In this document: positions 1 through 7,245 of the stretch, one piece after another
Numbering within the stretch: the first letter of the stretch is position 1
Layout: each line of letters starts with the position of its first letter
NCBI GenBank assembly: GCA_035471785.1
Contig: DATIPQ010000031.1
Span: forward strand, 1 to 49,503
DNA: 49,503 nucleotides
DNA from: Acidobacteriota bacterium
Lineage (GTDB): Bacteria > Acidobacteriota > UBA6911 > RPQK01 > DATIPO01
Reading direction: 5' to 3'
Program-made: the position numbers and the translations under genes
The notes under the pieces: generated by a model
Told to the model about the DNA's origin: nothing
What the model saw: the letters and a program-made list of their open reading frames with translations, nothing else
The model's database searches: none

Positions 1-1593
1 GAAGTAGTCCTCGGTCACCACCCTCTGAGACAACGTCTGGCCCTCTTCCTCCTCGGACTGTCCCGGGCGCAGGACGCTGACCCCGATTCCCTGCCCGCGG
101 GTGGGAGGGAAGTTGGCGGCGGCCACCGATGCCACTCCGGGGAGTGCGTCCAAGTTTTTCAGCGCTTGCTCGAAGTAATTCACCTTCTGGGCGCTCTGGT
201 ACTCGTTGGGAGGCAAGACCAGGCCCAGCGCCAGGATGTCGGTGCGGAATCCGGGCTCGACCTCGTTGAGCTGGTTCAGGCTGCGCAGCACCAGTCCCGC
301 GCCCGTCAGCAGCACCATGGCCAAGGCCACCTGTGCGGCCACCAGGGCATTGCGCCAGCGGCGGTTGCCGCGCTTGTCGGCGGCTCCCCTGGAGGCGCTG
401 GAGAGAGCGTCGTTGAGATCGGCGCGGCTGCCCTGCAAGGCGGGGAGCAGCCCGAAGACGAGGCCGGTGGCCAGGGTCACGGCCAAGCTGAAGAGCAGCA
501 CGCCGGGGTCGATGGTCACCTCGCTGAGGCGGGGCAGGGTGGCGGGGGCCAAGGAAAGCAGCGCGTCCGTGGCCCAGAAGGCCACGGTGACGCCCAAGGC
601 TCCTCCCAGCACCGCCAGCAGCACCGACTCGGTCAGCATCTGGCGGATGATGCGGGCGCGTCCCGCCCCGATGGCCAGGCGGACGCCGATTTCCTTTTCT
701 CTCTCACGCGAACGCGCCATCAACAAGGTGGCGATATTGGTGCAGGCGATGAGCAGGACCAGTCCCACGGCCGCCATCAACAACCACAGCGTCAAGCTCA
801 GGTCGCCCACGATGTGTTCATGCATCGAAACCAGTCCGATGCCGACGTCTTGTTCGTTCTGTGGACGGGTCTGGGCCAGCCGCGCGGCCAGCCCCCGCAT
901 CTCCTCCTCAGCCTGGGAGACCGGCACGCCCGCAGCCAGCCGTCCCAGCAGGAAGAGGTTGCGCTGCCCATTCTGAGAATCGTCGGGAGTCCCCAGCGGA
1001 ATGAAGAGGTCCCATGGAGTCTCGTAGGGAAAGGAGAATCCGGCCGGCATCACGCCCACCACTTCGTAGGCCTTTCCGTCGAGTTCGATGGTGTTTCCCA
1101 CCATGGGCCGCGCGCCGTACTGGCGCAGCCACAGGGAATGGCTGAGGATGGTGACCTGGCTGCCGCGTCCTGCCTGGTCGCGGGCGTCTATGCGGCGGCC
1201 CTCAAGCGGCGGCACGCCCAGGAGGCGAAAGAGGTCGGCGCTCACCTTTGCGGCCCGCAATTGCTCGGGCTGCTGTCCGCCCGTCAGGTTGAAATTGTCG
1301 AATTGATAGGCCGCCAGGGGCTCCCAGGAGCGGCTCTGCTCTTTCAGGTGCTGGAAGTCGCGATAGCTGGATAGGACCTGTGCCCGCTCCTGGGACTCCA
1401 ATTCCCAAACCCGGTAAAGATGCTGCGAGTCAGGGAAAGGAAGCGGTTTCAACAGCACGCCGTCCACCACGCTGAAGATGGCGGTGTTGGCTCCGATCCC
1501 GAAGGCCAGCGCCAGCAGCGCCACAAGCGTGAAAGCGGGATTCTTGGCCAAGAGACGCACGGCGAATCGAAGGTCCATCCAAAAGTCTTTCAT
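1..1593 (-). CDS. ABC transporter permease, FtsX/MacB (orphan ADOP-like), C-terminus cut by window edge
   Basis: The frame read from the ATG at 1593 stays open to the window edge (531 codons), so the C-terminus is missing. The N-terminus (MKDFWMDLRFAVRLLAKNP, then a first membrane helix with LALAFGIGANTAIFSVV) is the signature of MacB-type permeases. A periplasmic core follows (about residues 50-270), then helices near 280-300 (LLMAAVGLVLLIACTN) followed by the cytoplasmic REREKEIGVRLAIGAGR segment that couples to an ATPase, further helices, and the start of a second repeated permease half (about residue 415 on). This duplicated layout matches the orphan permeases common in Acidobacteriota. 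No ATPase gene is adjacent. Substrate cannot be read from sequence; export of peptides, lipids or antibiotics is typical of the superfamily. Confidence 0.88.
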   Translation of the reverse strand, partial: MKDFWMDLRFAVRLLAKNPAFTLVALLALAFGIGANTAIFSVVDGVLLKPLPFPDSQHLYRVWELESQERAQVLSSYRDFQHLKEQSRSWEPLAAYQFDNFNLTGGQQPEQLRAAKVSADLFRLLGVPPLEGRRIDARDQAGRGSQVTILSHSLWLRQYGARPMVGNTIELDGKAYEVVGVMPAGFSFPYETPWDLFIPLGTPDDSQNGQRNLFLLGRLAAGVPVSQAEEEMRGLAARLAQTRPQNEQDVGIGLVSMHEHIVGDLSLTLWLLMAAVGLVLLIACTNIATLLMARSREREKEIGVRLAIGAGRARIIRQMLTESVLLAVLGGALGVTVAFWATDALLSLAPATLPRLSEVTIDPGVLLFSLAVTLATGLVFGLLPALQGSRADLNDALSSASRGAADKRGNRRWRNALVAAQVALAMVLLTGAGLVLRSLNQLNEVEPGFRTDILALGLVLPPNEYQSAQKVNYFEQALKNLDALPGVASVAAANFPPTRGQGIGVSVLRPGQSEEEEGQTLSQRVVTEDYF

Positions 1594-1710
1594 GGTCGGC
1601 TCCAGGTCTCAGCGAACAATTTCAAATCAAGTTTAAGTTTTGCAACTTCCATGCCAACAACGGCGAGCAGAAGTTTTCCATATCCGGACTCGCCACTACA
1701 ATGGAAGCCT

Positions 1711-2232
1711 ATGAAGGCCGACCCCCGAGAGGAGCAGCGATATGTACAGGCAGCCATGACTTATGGGGCCCTGGGGCTGGCCGTGCTCTTGTTGAGCTTG
1801 ATCGATCCGGGCTTGGCCCGGCCTGAGCGGCGCGACGATGTGGCGGCGCTGATCGTGGCCATTCCTGTCTTCTTGATCTTCGCGGCCATGGTGGCTTGGG
1901 GGAATCGTCTGGTGGCGGCCCTGTTGGCCTTCATGGGAATCAGGCCGGAATTCGCCTGGCGCGTGGGCTATCAGGTGCGCGAGAAGCTGGTCATGTTGCT
2001 GACGCTGACTTCGGGGCTGCGTGGGCTGGTCCTTTTGGGCAATGCTTCGGGCTACCGTCCCCGCCTCATTCCGCCTGGCTTGGAGCCGGCCGAGCCCAAG
2101 CTTTCGATGTGGTTGGGCGTGGCTTTGATGTGCGTCATCGTTTGGGCCCTCTTCCGGGCTGGTTGGAGGCCCTTTCTCGAGCGCCGCCGTCCCGCTACTC
2201 GGACCACTCCCGGAAAGGGCCCTGAGGAGTGA
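1711..2232 (+). CDS. Small polytopic membrane protein, function unknown
   Basis: A 173-residue protein starting MKADPREEQRY. Four hydrophobic stretches are visible, roughly residues 10-32, 45-75 (probably one long or two short helices), 90-110 and 130-150, with a basic C-terminal tail (RPFLERRRPATR), suggesting an inner-membrane protein. An in-frame opening extends further upstream, but it would overlap the divergent permease gene, and the ATG at 1711 directly precedes the first helix, so I chose it. The 3' end overlaps the convergent cytochrome-fusion gene by 38 bp. I do not recognise the family. The gene could be mis-called, although the amphipathic and hydrophobic pattern argues for real coding. 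Confidence 0.6.
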   Translation: MKADPREEQRYVQAAMTYGALGLAVLLLSLIDPGLARPERRDDVAALIVAIPVFLIFAAMVAWGNRLVAALLAFMGIRPEFAWRVGYQVREKLVMLLTLTSGLRGLVLLGNASGYRPRLIPPGLEPAEPKLSMWLGVALMCVIVWALFRAGWRPFLERRRPATRTTPGKGPEE

Positions 2233-3799
2233 AGTCCTTCTTTTCCAGGTCGACCAGCAGAACGTAGGCGCCTTTGGCTCCGATGCGCCGGTTGGGGTTG
2301 TAGGTGACCGGCGGCGTCAGTCCGGTCTCGAAGCGGTAGAGGCCTTCCAGTCTGTCCACCAATTTTTCACGGCTCACGTCGCGTCCGGACTGGCGCAGTC
2401 CCTCCAACAGAATCTTGGCCGAGGCGAGGGTGAGGATCTGTTGGGGGCGTCCTTGCCGGGACAGGTCGGCCTCTTGGGCCAGGCCCAGGAACTCCCCCAC
2501 CGCGCTGCGTTCGAAATCGGCCGGAAGGGTGGCGGCGCTGCTGAAGATCTTTCCTGCGAAGGCCTGGGGCGCCTGAAAGAGCGCCGCACCCGCCAAGGAA
2601 GCCGGCGAGAGCAAGTAAGGACGGTACTCGGCGGCTTCTGCGGCCTCCAGCCAGGCCGAGGCATCGGCGTCGCGGCCCAGGAACAGCACGGCATCGATCT
2701 GCCCCTGGCGCAGCTTTTTGACCGCCTGGGCCGGCTTCAGTTCTCCCGCCGCGTAGCGGATCTCCACCACTTCGGGCCAGTCCTGCCGAAAGGCCTCTTC
2801 TTTGGCGGCATCGACGGCCTCTTTCAGGTCCTCTCTGAGGGGTGCCACCACAGCCAGGCGGACTTGGCTCAGGCCCGACTGCTGAGCGGCGAATCCGATG
2901 AGGACCCGGCTCTGGGTGGCCAGTCCCGAGAGCAGGTAAAAGACTTTGCGGTTGAGAGGAAAGTCGAGTTGAGGACGCAGCGTGATGGGCCCTACCATGG
3001 GCAGCCCCCTGCGGTCAGCCAGCTTGACAAGGGCTTCCTCGCGGTCAGCCAGGAAAGGCGAGACCAGTGCAAAGATGTCCTTCTCGTCGATGAACTCGAT
3101 GACGGCCGACTCGGCCTGCGCAGGATCGGCAGGCAGGTAGTAGGTCTGCAGCTCCAGCTTGCGTCCGTAAATGCCGCCGTTCTGGTTGACGTCCTCAAAG
3201 TAGGCCTGCAGCAGGCGGCGCATCGATTCGGCCACCATCAGCGATCCCGGAGGCAGCAGCAGACCCAGTCTCAGGCTCTCCTCGTCGACGCCCGGATCGC
3301 GTTCCTGCCCCAGCTTCTGCAGGTAGGCCACCAGGGCCTGCAGGTCGTCGTCCGACATGCGGTAGCGGGGCATGGCGGTGTTGAGGGCATTGCCGGCGGG
3401 GTCGACGCCCTCGGTGATGGACGCGGTCAGGGTTTCCAGCGTGTAGGGCGGATGGCTGCGTCCCGTCTCGTGGCGGACGCCGTAGGGTTTGGTCAGCGTC
3501 TCCCATCTCACGTTGGAGGGGATGACGCCGCCTTCCGGGCGTCCGCGTCCGTCGGAGCCGTGGCAATTCACGCAGGGCAGCAGGGTGGCGGGAACCTCGG
3601 TCTTTTCCTCGCCCATCAGGGCCACCACGGGCTGGCTGGAGGGACTGGCGCCCGTCAGGTAGATTTGCTTGCCGCGTTGCTCCTGCGGGGTCAGATCGTC
3701 GCTGGCCGCCGCGGCGGCCAGCCCCGCCGCCACCAATAGACAGGCCGGCAGGAGCCAATATGTGAAACGGCTGAGAGAAGTGGAGGATGGTGTCTTCAT
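2195..3799 (-). CDS. Cytochrome c domain fused to periplasmic amino-acid/amide-type ligand-binding domain
   Basis: A 534-residue exported protein. Residues 1-32 form a Sec signal peptide. Residues about 38-165 are a class I cytochrome c domain with the haem-attachment motif CVNCH (76-80) and a likely distal Met at 143 (NTAMPRYRM). Residues about 175-510 resemble the type I periplasmic binding fold of branched-chain amino acid/amide receptors (LRLGLLLPPGS, then DVNQNGGIYGRKLEL, which is diagnostic of that family). I chose the ATG at 3799 because it begins the signal peptide; the open frame upstream overlaps the M23 gene. There is no transporter membrane subunit nearby, so ligand sensing or redox coupling in the periplasm is more likely than transport (inference). 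Its neighbour upstream is the M23 peptidase, 58 bp away. Confidence 0.85.
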   Translation of the reverse strand: MKTPSSTSLSRFTYWLLPACLLVAAGLAAAAASDDLTPQEQRGKQIYLTGASPSSQPVVALMGEEKTEVPATLLPCVNCHGSDGRGRPEGGVIPSNVRWETLTKPYGVRHETGRSHPPYTLETLTASITEGVDPAGNALNTAMPRYRMSDDDLQALVAYLQKLGQERDPGVDEESLRLGLLLPPGSLMVAESMRRLLQAYFEDVNQNGGIYGRKLELQTYYLPADPAQAESAVIEFIDEKDIFALVSPFLADREEALVKLADRRGLPMVGPITLRPQLDFPLNRKVFYLLSGLATQSRVLIGFAAQQSGLSQVRLAVVAPLREDLKEAVDAAKEEAFRQDWPEVVEIRYAAGELKPAQAVKKLRQGQIDAVLFLGRDADASAWLEAAEAAEYRPYLLSPASLAGAALFQAPQAFAGKIFSSAATLPADFERSAVGEFLGLAQEADLSRQGRPQQILTLASAKILLEGLRQSGRDVSREKLVDRLEGLYRFETGLTPPVTYNPNRRIGAKGAYVLLVDLEKKDFTPQGPFREWSE

Positions 3800-3857
3800 G
3801 TTTAGCGGAGCCCCGGCTCGAGGCCAAGTATAACAGTCCAGCGGCCCGGCTCCGCCT

Positions 3858-5201
3858 TCATCGGACGGCGTCCTCGCGAGGCGGAAAGGTGACGATTTCA
3901 TTGTGAAGCGGCAGTCCGTACTCGACGGCCTGACCCGCAGGCAGGCTGAAGCCGCCCTCCCGTTCCCAGGGCAGATAGCCGTGACTGAGATAGCCTTCAA
4001 AGTGGTAGGGCAGTCCTTCCGAGATGAGCGGGTCGCAGTCGTCGGCCACTTGAAAATGGAGGTGGGGATCGTCGGAATTGCCGCTGTTTCCGATCTGCCC
4101 CAGCAGACGGCCGGCGAAGATCTTCTCGCCCGCCCGCACGGCCACCGAATCCTGCTTGAGGTGACCGTAAAAGGCGCAGAATCCCAGGTCGTGACGTACC
4201 GCCACATAGTTGCCGGCGAAATTGGACAGGTTGGAGGGCTGCAAGAGCTTGCCGGGAGGATTGTCGGGCCAACCGTCGCGGACCTCGGCCACCACGCCCG
4301 AGAAGGCCGAGCGCACTTGGGCCGCGTAGGACAGGTAGTCGGTGTTGGCGGCGTCCTGGCCGTCCGCGGTGGGCTGGCGCAAGAGGCTCCCCTCCCGGTC
4401 GATGCGCACCCAGTCGATGGCGAAGCGCTGGGAGATGTGCCCCAGCACGCGGGCCCGTCGATGGCGCGACCAGTTCGAGGGTCCGGCCCTGGCCAGCCAA
4501 GGCCCTCCGCTTAGGGGGGATTGAATGACGGGCAAGCGAGGGCGTCGTCGGCGGTAGGTCGAGGGACCCAGGGCCGGCATCGCTTCGTCCTGCCCTGAAG
4601 CGGCTAAGACCAGGACGTGGCCCAGCCGGTCGGGAAGAGGCTCGTCTTGCCTGAGGGCCAGCCACAAGAAGAGGGTGGCGTCGCGTCCCGCGGGCAGGGT
4701 GATGGACTGCTGCCGGCCCTCCTCGCCGCGGAAGGGTCCGTTGACCAGCCAGTCGGCGTCGAAGGTTCTGAGCAGGGAGCCGTCCTCGCCCAGCACCCGG
4801 GCCTCGGTCAAATGGAGGTCGCGAAATCCGTAGTGCCTGATGCGGATCTCATAGGCCAGATGCCGCAGTCCGCCGCTGAGGAAAGCCATGGGCGGCGAAG
4901 GCACCGTGCAGATCAAGGCCGGCGTCCACAGCGCGTATCCGGCCAGGGCTGCCGGCGGGAGCAGGGCCAGGGCTCCCGTCCGCCAGCGGTGTTTCCTCTC
5001 CCGCCTGAGCAGCAGGCGCAGGGCGGGAGGCCAGCAGGCCAGAATGAGACCGGCTGACACGCCCAGCACCGGAATCCAATGGACGGGCAGGGCGTGGGTA
5101 ATGGAACTGAGGGTGTCGAGTCCGAGAGCCGTCACCGCGATGACGGCCCCTGCGATGGGCGGTCCCCATGCCCGGCGGGGCTTGGCCTGCTCAGCTTGCA
5201 T
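3858..5201 (-). CDS. M23 family metallopeptidase with N-terminal membrane segments
   Basis: A 447-residue protein. The N-terminus has three hydrophobic segments (about residues 15-35, 43-63 and 75-100) and so anchors the protein. A middle region of unknown fold precedes the lysostaphin/LytM-type M23 domain in the last 190 residues. Zinc-site motifs are visible: a His before QRFAIDWVRID gives the first His/Asp pair, and GNSGNSDDPHLHFQV carries the HxH motif. M23 enzymes cut peptide cross-links in peptidoglycan or act as inactive regulators; the complete metal motifs here favour activity. The gene lies 58 bp upstream of the cytochrome fusion on the same strand and may share its transcript. The ATG at 5201 directly precedes the first membrane segment. 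Confidence 0.85.
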   Translation of the reverse strand: MQAEQAKPRRAWGPPIAGAVIAVTALGLDTLSSITHALPVHWIPVLGVSAGLILACWPPALRLLLRRERKHRWRTGALALLPPAALAGYALWTPALICTVPSPPMAFLSGGLRHLAYEIRIRHYGFRDLHLTEARVLGEDGSLLRTFDADWLVNGPFRGEEGRQQSITLPAGRDATLFLWLALRQDEPLPDRLGHVLVLAASGQDEAMPALGPSTYRRRRPRLPVIQSPLSGGPWLARAGPSNWSRHRRARVLGHISQRFAIDWVRIDREGSLLRQPTADGQDAANTDYLSYAAQVRSAFSGVVAEVRDGWPDNPPGKLLQPSNLSNFAGNYVAVRHDLGFCAFYGHLKQDSVAVRAGEKIFAGRLLGQIGNSGNSDDPHLHFQVADDCDPLISEGLPYHFEGYLSHGYLPWEREGGFSLPAGQAVEYGLPLHNEIVTFPPREDAVR

Positions 5202-5264
5202 GCCGCGACTCTAGGCCAAAGCAGGTCCGAGGGGCAACCGCCCATCGCTCTCGATGAGGTCTCC

Positions 5265-5837
5265 TCAGTCCTCTACTTTGATGGACTGCGAGATGGGAGC
5301 CAGCTCGGGACTCTCTCCCGCTACGATAGGACCGACCTCTAGGGCGTGTTTGAAGCGGGGCAGCACGAAGCTTCTCCAGGCGCCGTCGAAATAGTCGAAG
5401 CATTTGTCCCAGTCCTCTCCATACCCCCAGCCCTCGTGAGAGAAGCGGACACGCGTGCGGCCCTCGTCGATGGCCTCGAAATCGAGGGTCACCAGGGTCT
5501 GCTGATGGCGCAGCGTGGGAATGCTGGGAGGGGCGTTCCAGGTGAATCCGAAGCGGCTCTTCTCGATGTATTGCATCACCCTCTGGTCTTCGGCTCCCCG
5601 TTGGCCCTTGGGGGCATCGGGGGAGAACCAGATGTCCAGGGTGCCGCCGACTTGCGGTTCGATTCGGGCGTAGGGGGCGAAAAAGCTCTGCAGGCCTTGA
5701 GCCGTGGTCCAAGCCTCCCAGGCCTTGTCCAGCGGGGCATCCACTGCGAAATCGGCGTGCAAGCGCCGTTCACCGGCCCGGGCCGGCGCAGCCAGCACCG
5801 CCATCAGGCCTATAGCCACAAATAGGTTTCTTTTCAT
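5265..5837 (-). CDS. Exported SRPBCC (AHSA1/START-like) protein
   Basis: A 190-residue protein with a Sec signal peptide (MKRNLFVAIGLMAVLAAPARA) followed by a Bet v1/AHSA1-like SRPBCC domain (HADFAVDAPLDKAWEAWTTAQGLQSFF, split here by the family's helix-grip opening; later GWGYGEDWDKCFDYFDGAW). I chose the ATG at 5837 because AAGGAG lies 7 nt upstream; another ATG at 5843 is only 1 nt from that site. It is the third gene of an ArsR-SRPBCC-SRPBCC operon, 47 bp after the second. SRPBCC domains bind hydrophobic ligands. AHSA1-type domains are usually cytoplasmic, so an exported copy is unusual. The ligand is unknown. Confidence 0.82.
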   Translation of the reverse strand: MKRNLFVAIGLMAVLAAPARAGERRLHADFAVDAPLDKAWEAWTTAQGLQSFFAPYARIEPQVGGTLDIWFSPDAPKGQRGAEDQRVMQYIEKSRFGFTWNAPPSIPTLRHQQTLVTLDFEAIDEGRTRVRFSHEGWGYGEDWDKCFDYFDGAWRSFVLPRFKHALEVGPIVAGESPELAPISQSIKVED

Positions 5838-5884
5838 TGTCATTCTCCTTCAGTTCTCCATAGCTTCAGCGACGCGGGGCCGTT

Positions 5885-6370
5885 TTAAGCCCGGCAAGCC
5901 GGAAGATAGTGCAGGTTGAGTACGGCGTCCCACCCGCTGTCGTAGCCTTGGCGGGTTTCCTGGGCTCTCTCGCCCAGCACTTCCCACCCGCTGTGAATCA
6001 ACTCCACGCGAGTCCTGGATCCGTCCTCGTGGAACCGGACTTCGACTCTCTGGGCCCGGTCTTCCTCGTATCCGGGATGCCAGGTCACTTGGATGCGGCG
6101 CGGAGCGTCCCAGGCCAGCACCGTCCCCCACTGGAAGCGCCGGCCGTCGTCGCGCTCCTCGTAGAGCTGACCGCCCACACGAGGCTCGAAGCCGCAGAAT
6201 GCAGCCCGATCCAGGCTGACGGAATGAGTGGATAACGGCCACCAATCGGCCATGCGCGCCGTGAAGATCTCGAAGGCCTTTTGGCGCGGGCAGTCCACCT
6301 CGATGGTCTTGTGGACGGGGCCGAGTTGGCCTCTCTCCTCAACCTCGGTTTCGACTCTTGATTCAGTCAT
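5885..6370 (-). CDS. SRPBCC (AHSA1-like) domain protein
   Basis: A 161-residue cytoplasmic protein of the activator-of-Hsp90-like/SRPBCC group: VHKTIEVDCPRQKAFEIFTA, then WWPLSTHSV, then a long beta-rich middle and a C-terminal helix with LIHSGWEVLG. The start ATG at 6370 overlaps the ArsR stop codon by 8 bp, a translational-coupling layout that fixes the start; the longer upstream frame lies inside the ArsR gene. ArsR-SRPBCC pairs are frequent in bacteria, where the regulator controls the neighbouring ligand-binding protein. There is no signal peptide, unlike its downstream paralogue. The ligand or reaction is not deducible. Confidence 0.87.
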   Translation of the reverse strand: MTESRVETEVEERGQLGPVHKTIEVDCPRQKAFEIFTARMADWWPLSTHSVSLDRAAFCGFEPRVGGQLYEERDDGRRFQWGTVLAWDAPRRIQVTWHPGYEEDRAQRVEVRFHEDGSRTRVELIHSGWEVLGERAQETRQGYDSGWDAVLNLHYLPACRA

Positions 6371-6692
6371 CGCCTCTCTCCTTGGTTTTTCGATGTTGTG
6401 CTTCAGCCTCGGCCTTGAAAGACTCCAACACATCCTCCCAGAAGCTTTCCACATAGATGCGCAGAGCCAGCAGACCGCGGCGCTCCAGGCGATAGAGTCG
6501 GCGCACGCCCTCCCGCCGTTCGCTCACCAATCCGGCTTGGCGCAGCACCTTAAGGTGCTGAGAAACCGCCGGACGGCTCACCGGCAGGCCTTCTGCCAAA
6601 TCGCAAACCGCCAACTCCCCTCGCCGCAGCCGCTCGAAAATGGCCCGCCGGGTAGGGTCCGCTAATGCCTGGAGCACGTTTCCGTAAGTCAT
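6363..6692 (-). CDS. ArsR/SmtB family transcriptional repressor
   Basis: A 109-residue winged-helix protein: VLQALADPTRRAIFERLRRG, then the recognition helix region GLPVSRPAVSQHLKVLRQAG and a wing (LVSERREGVRRLYRL). No metal-binding Cys pair (CxC near the alpha-3 helix) is seen, so it is probably not a classical metal sensor; it resembles the metal-independent ArsR group that is paired with SRPBCC genes. The start may be the ATG at 6692 or the GTG one codon earlier (6695). No clear Shine-Dalgarno sequence is present; instead a palindrome covers the start region. It is first in an operon with two SRPBCC genes and probably represses its own operon (inference from the palindrome). Confidence 0.9.
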   Translation of the reverse strand: MTYGNVLQALADPTRRAIFERLRRGELAVCDLAEGLPVSRPAVSQHLKVLRQAGLVSERREGVRRLYRLERRGLLALRIYVESFWEDVLESFKAEAEAQHRKTKERGDD

Positions 6693-6705
6693 CACTTACG
6701 TAAGT
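6683..6705. promoter_or_regulatory. Candidate ArsR operator: overlapping palindromes over the start codon
   Basis: Two overlapping symmetric elements are visible: CGTAAGT-CATC-ACTTACG (6683-6700) and the perfect 12-bp palindrome ACTTACGTAAGT (6694-6705). They share the central half-site and lie on the ArsR start codon and the place where its ribosome-binding site should be. Three copies of the ACTTACG half-site in 23 bp suit cooperative binding of a dimeric winged-helix repressor. Assignment to this ArsR is inferred from position. Confidence 0.6.
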
Positions 6706-6860
6706 CTAGGCTAACGGACTGGGCGGTGTCAAGAAAAAAATCGCGCGAGGTTTCGCCTCGAGGCAAGCCCTACATCGAATCAAGACTGGCTTTCATGAGG
6801 ATTCACAAGGTTGCCCAGCCCAGTACAGTTTCCACCTCGACGGCGAGTTCAGTGCGTCAG

Positions 6861-7028
6861 AAGTTTTGAGCCACCCTGTGGCGTTATCCCACGCTTTCAG
6901 CGTTTGCACATTTGGCGTTTGAAACCCAGGGTGGCGCCGCCGTCTCGCTTACGCTCGCCGGGGCTGACCCTGGGCTGGCGAATCTGTCCCTTTCAGGGAC
7001 AAAAAACGGCGGCCCTGGCTCAGAACTT
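6861..7028 (+). repeat. MITE-like repeat, copy A (168 bp)
   Basis: This non-coding segment is the reverse complement of 9681-9905 apart from about 57 extra bp in that copy and scattered differences. Its ends carry imperfect terminal inverted repeats, AAGTTTTGAGCCA on the left and AAGTTCTGAGCCA (read inward on the other strand) on the right, 12 of 13 identical. Internal stems include GTCCC-TTTCA-GGGAC. The rest of this 540-bp gap (6706-6856 and 7029-7245) shows no gene, repeat or clear signal that I can support. Confidence 0.7.
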
Positions 7029-7245
7029 ATGACCGGCAGCACTAGTTCAGCCATTGCGGCGTCCATTCCTTCTCTCTGGTCCGAAGGATGGAAGATCAGC
7101 GGAGTGGTTTACAGCGTCGAGCGCCAGGGCTGCAACATTCGTCCGCTTGGACCTGAGTAATGGCGATTCGAGACGCCTGTCGTTGGGACGTGTCAGACGG
7201 CGATCACCGAGGGCCTGCGCCTCATCCTGCCAATCTAATCCCCCG

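Noticed and set aside
166-1374. Long plus-strand open frame (402 codons)
   Set aside because: It is antisense to the permease gene; its translation is Gln/Gly/His-rich low-complexity sequence typical of the reverse strand of a high-GC gene.
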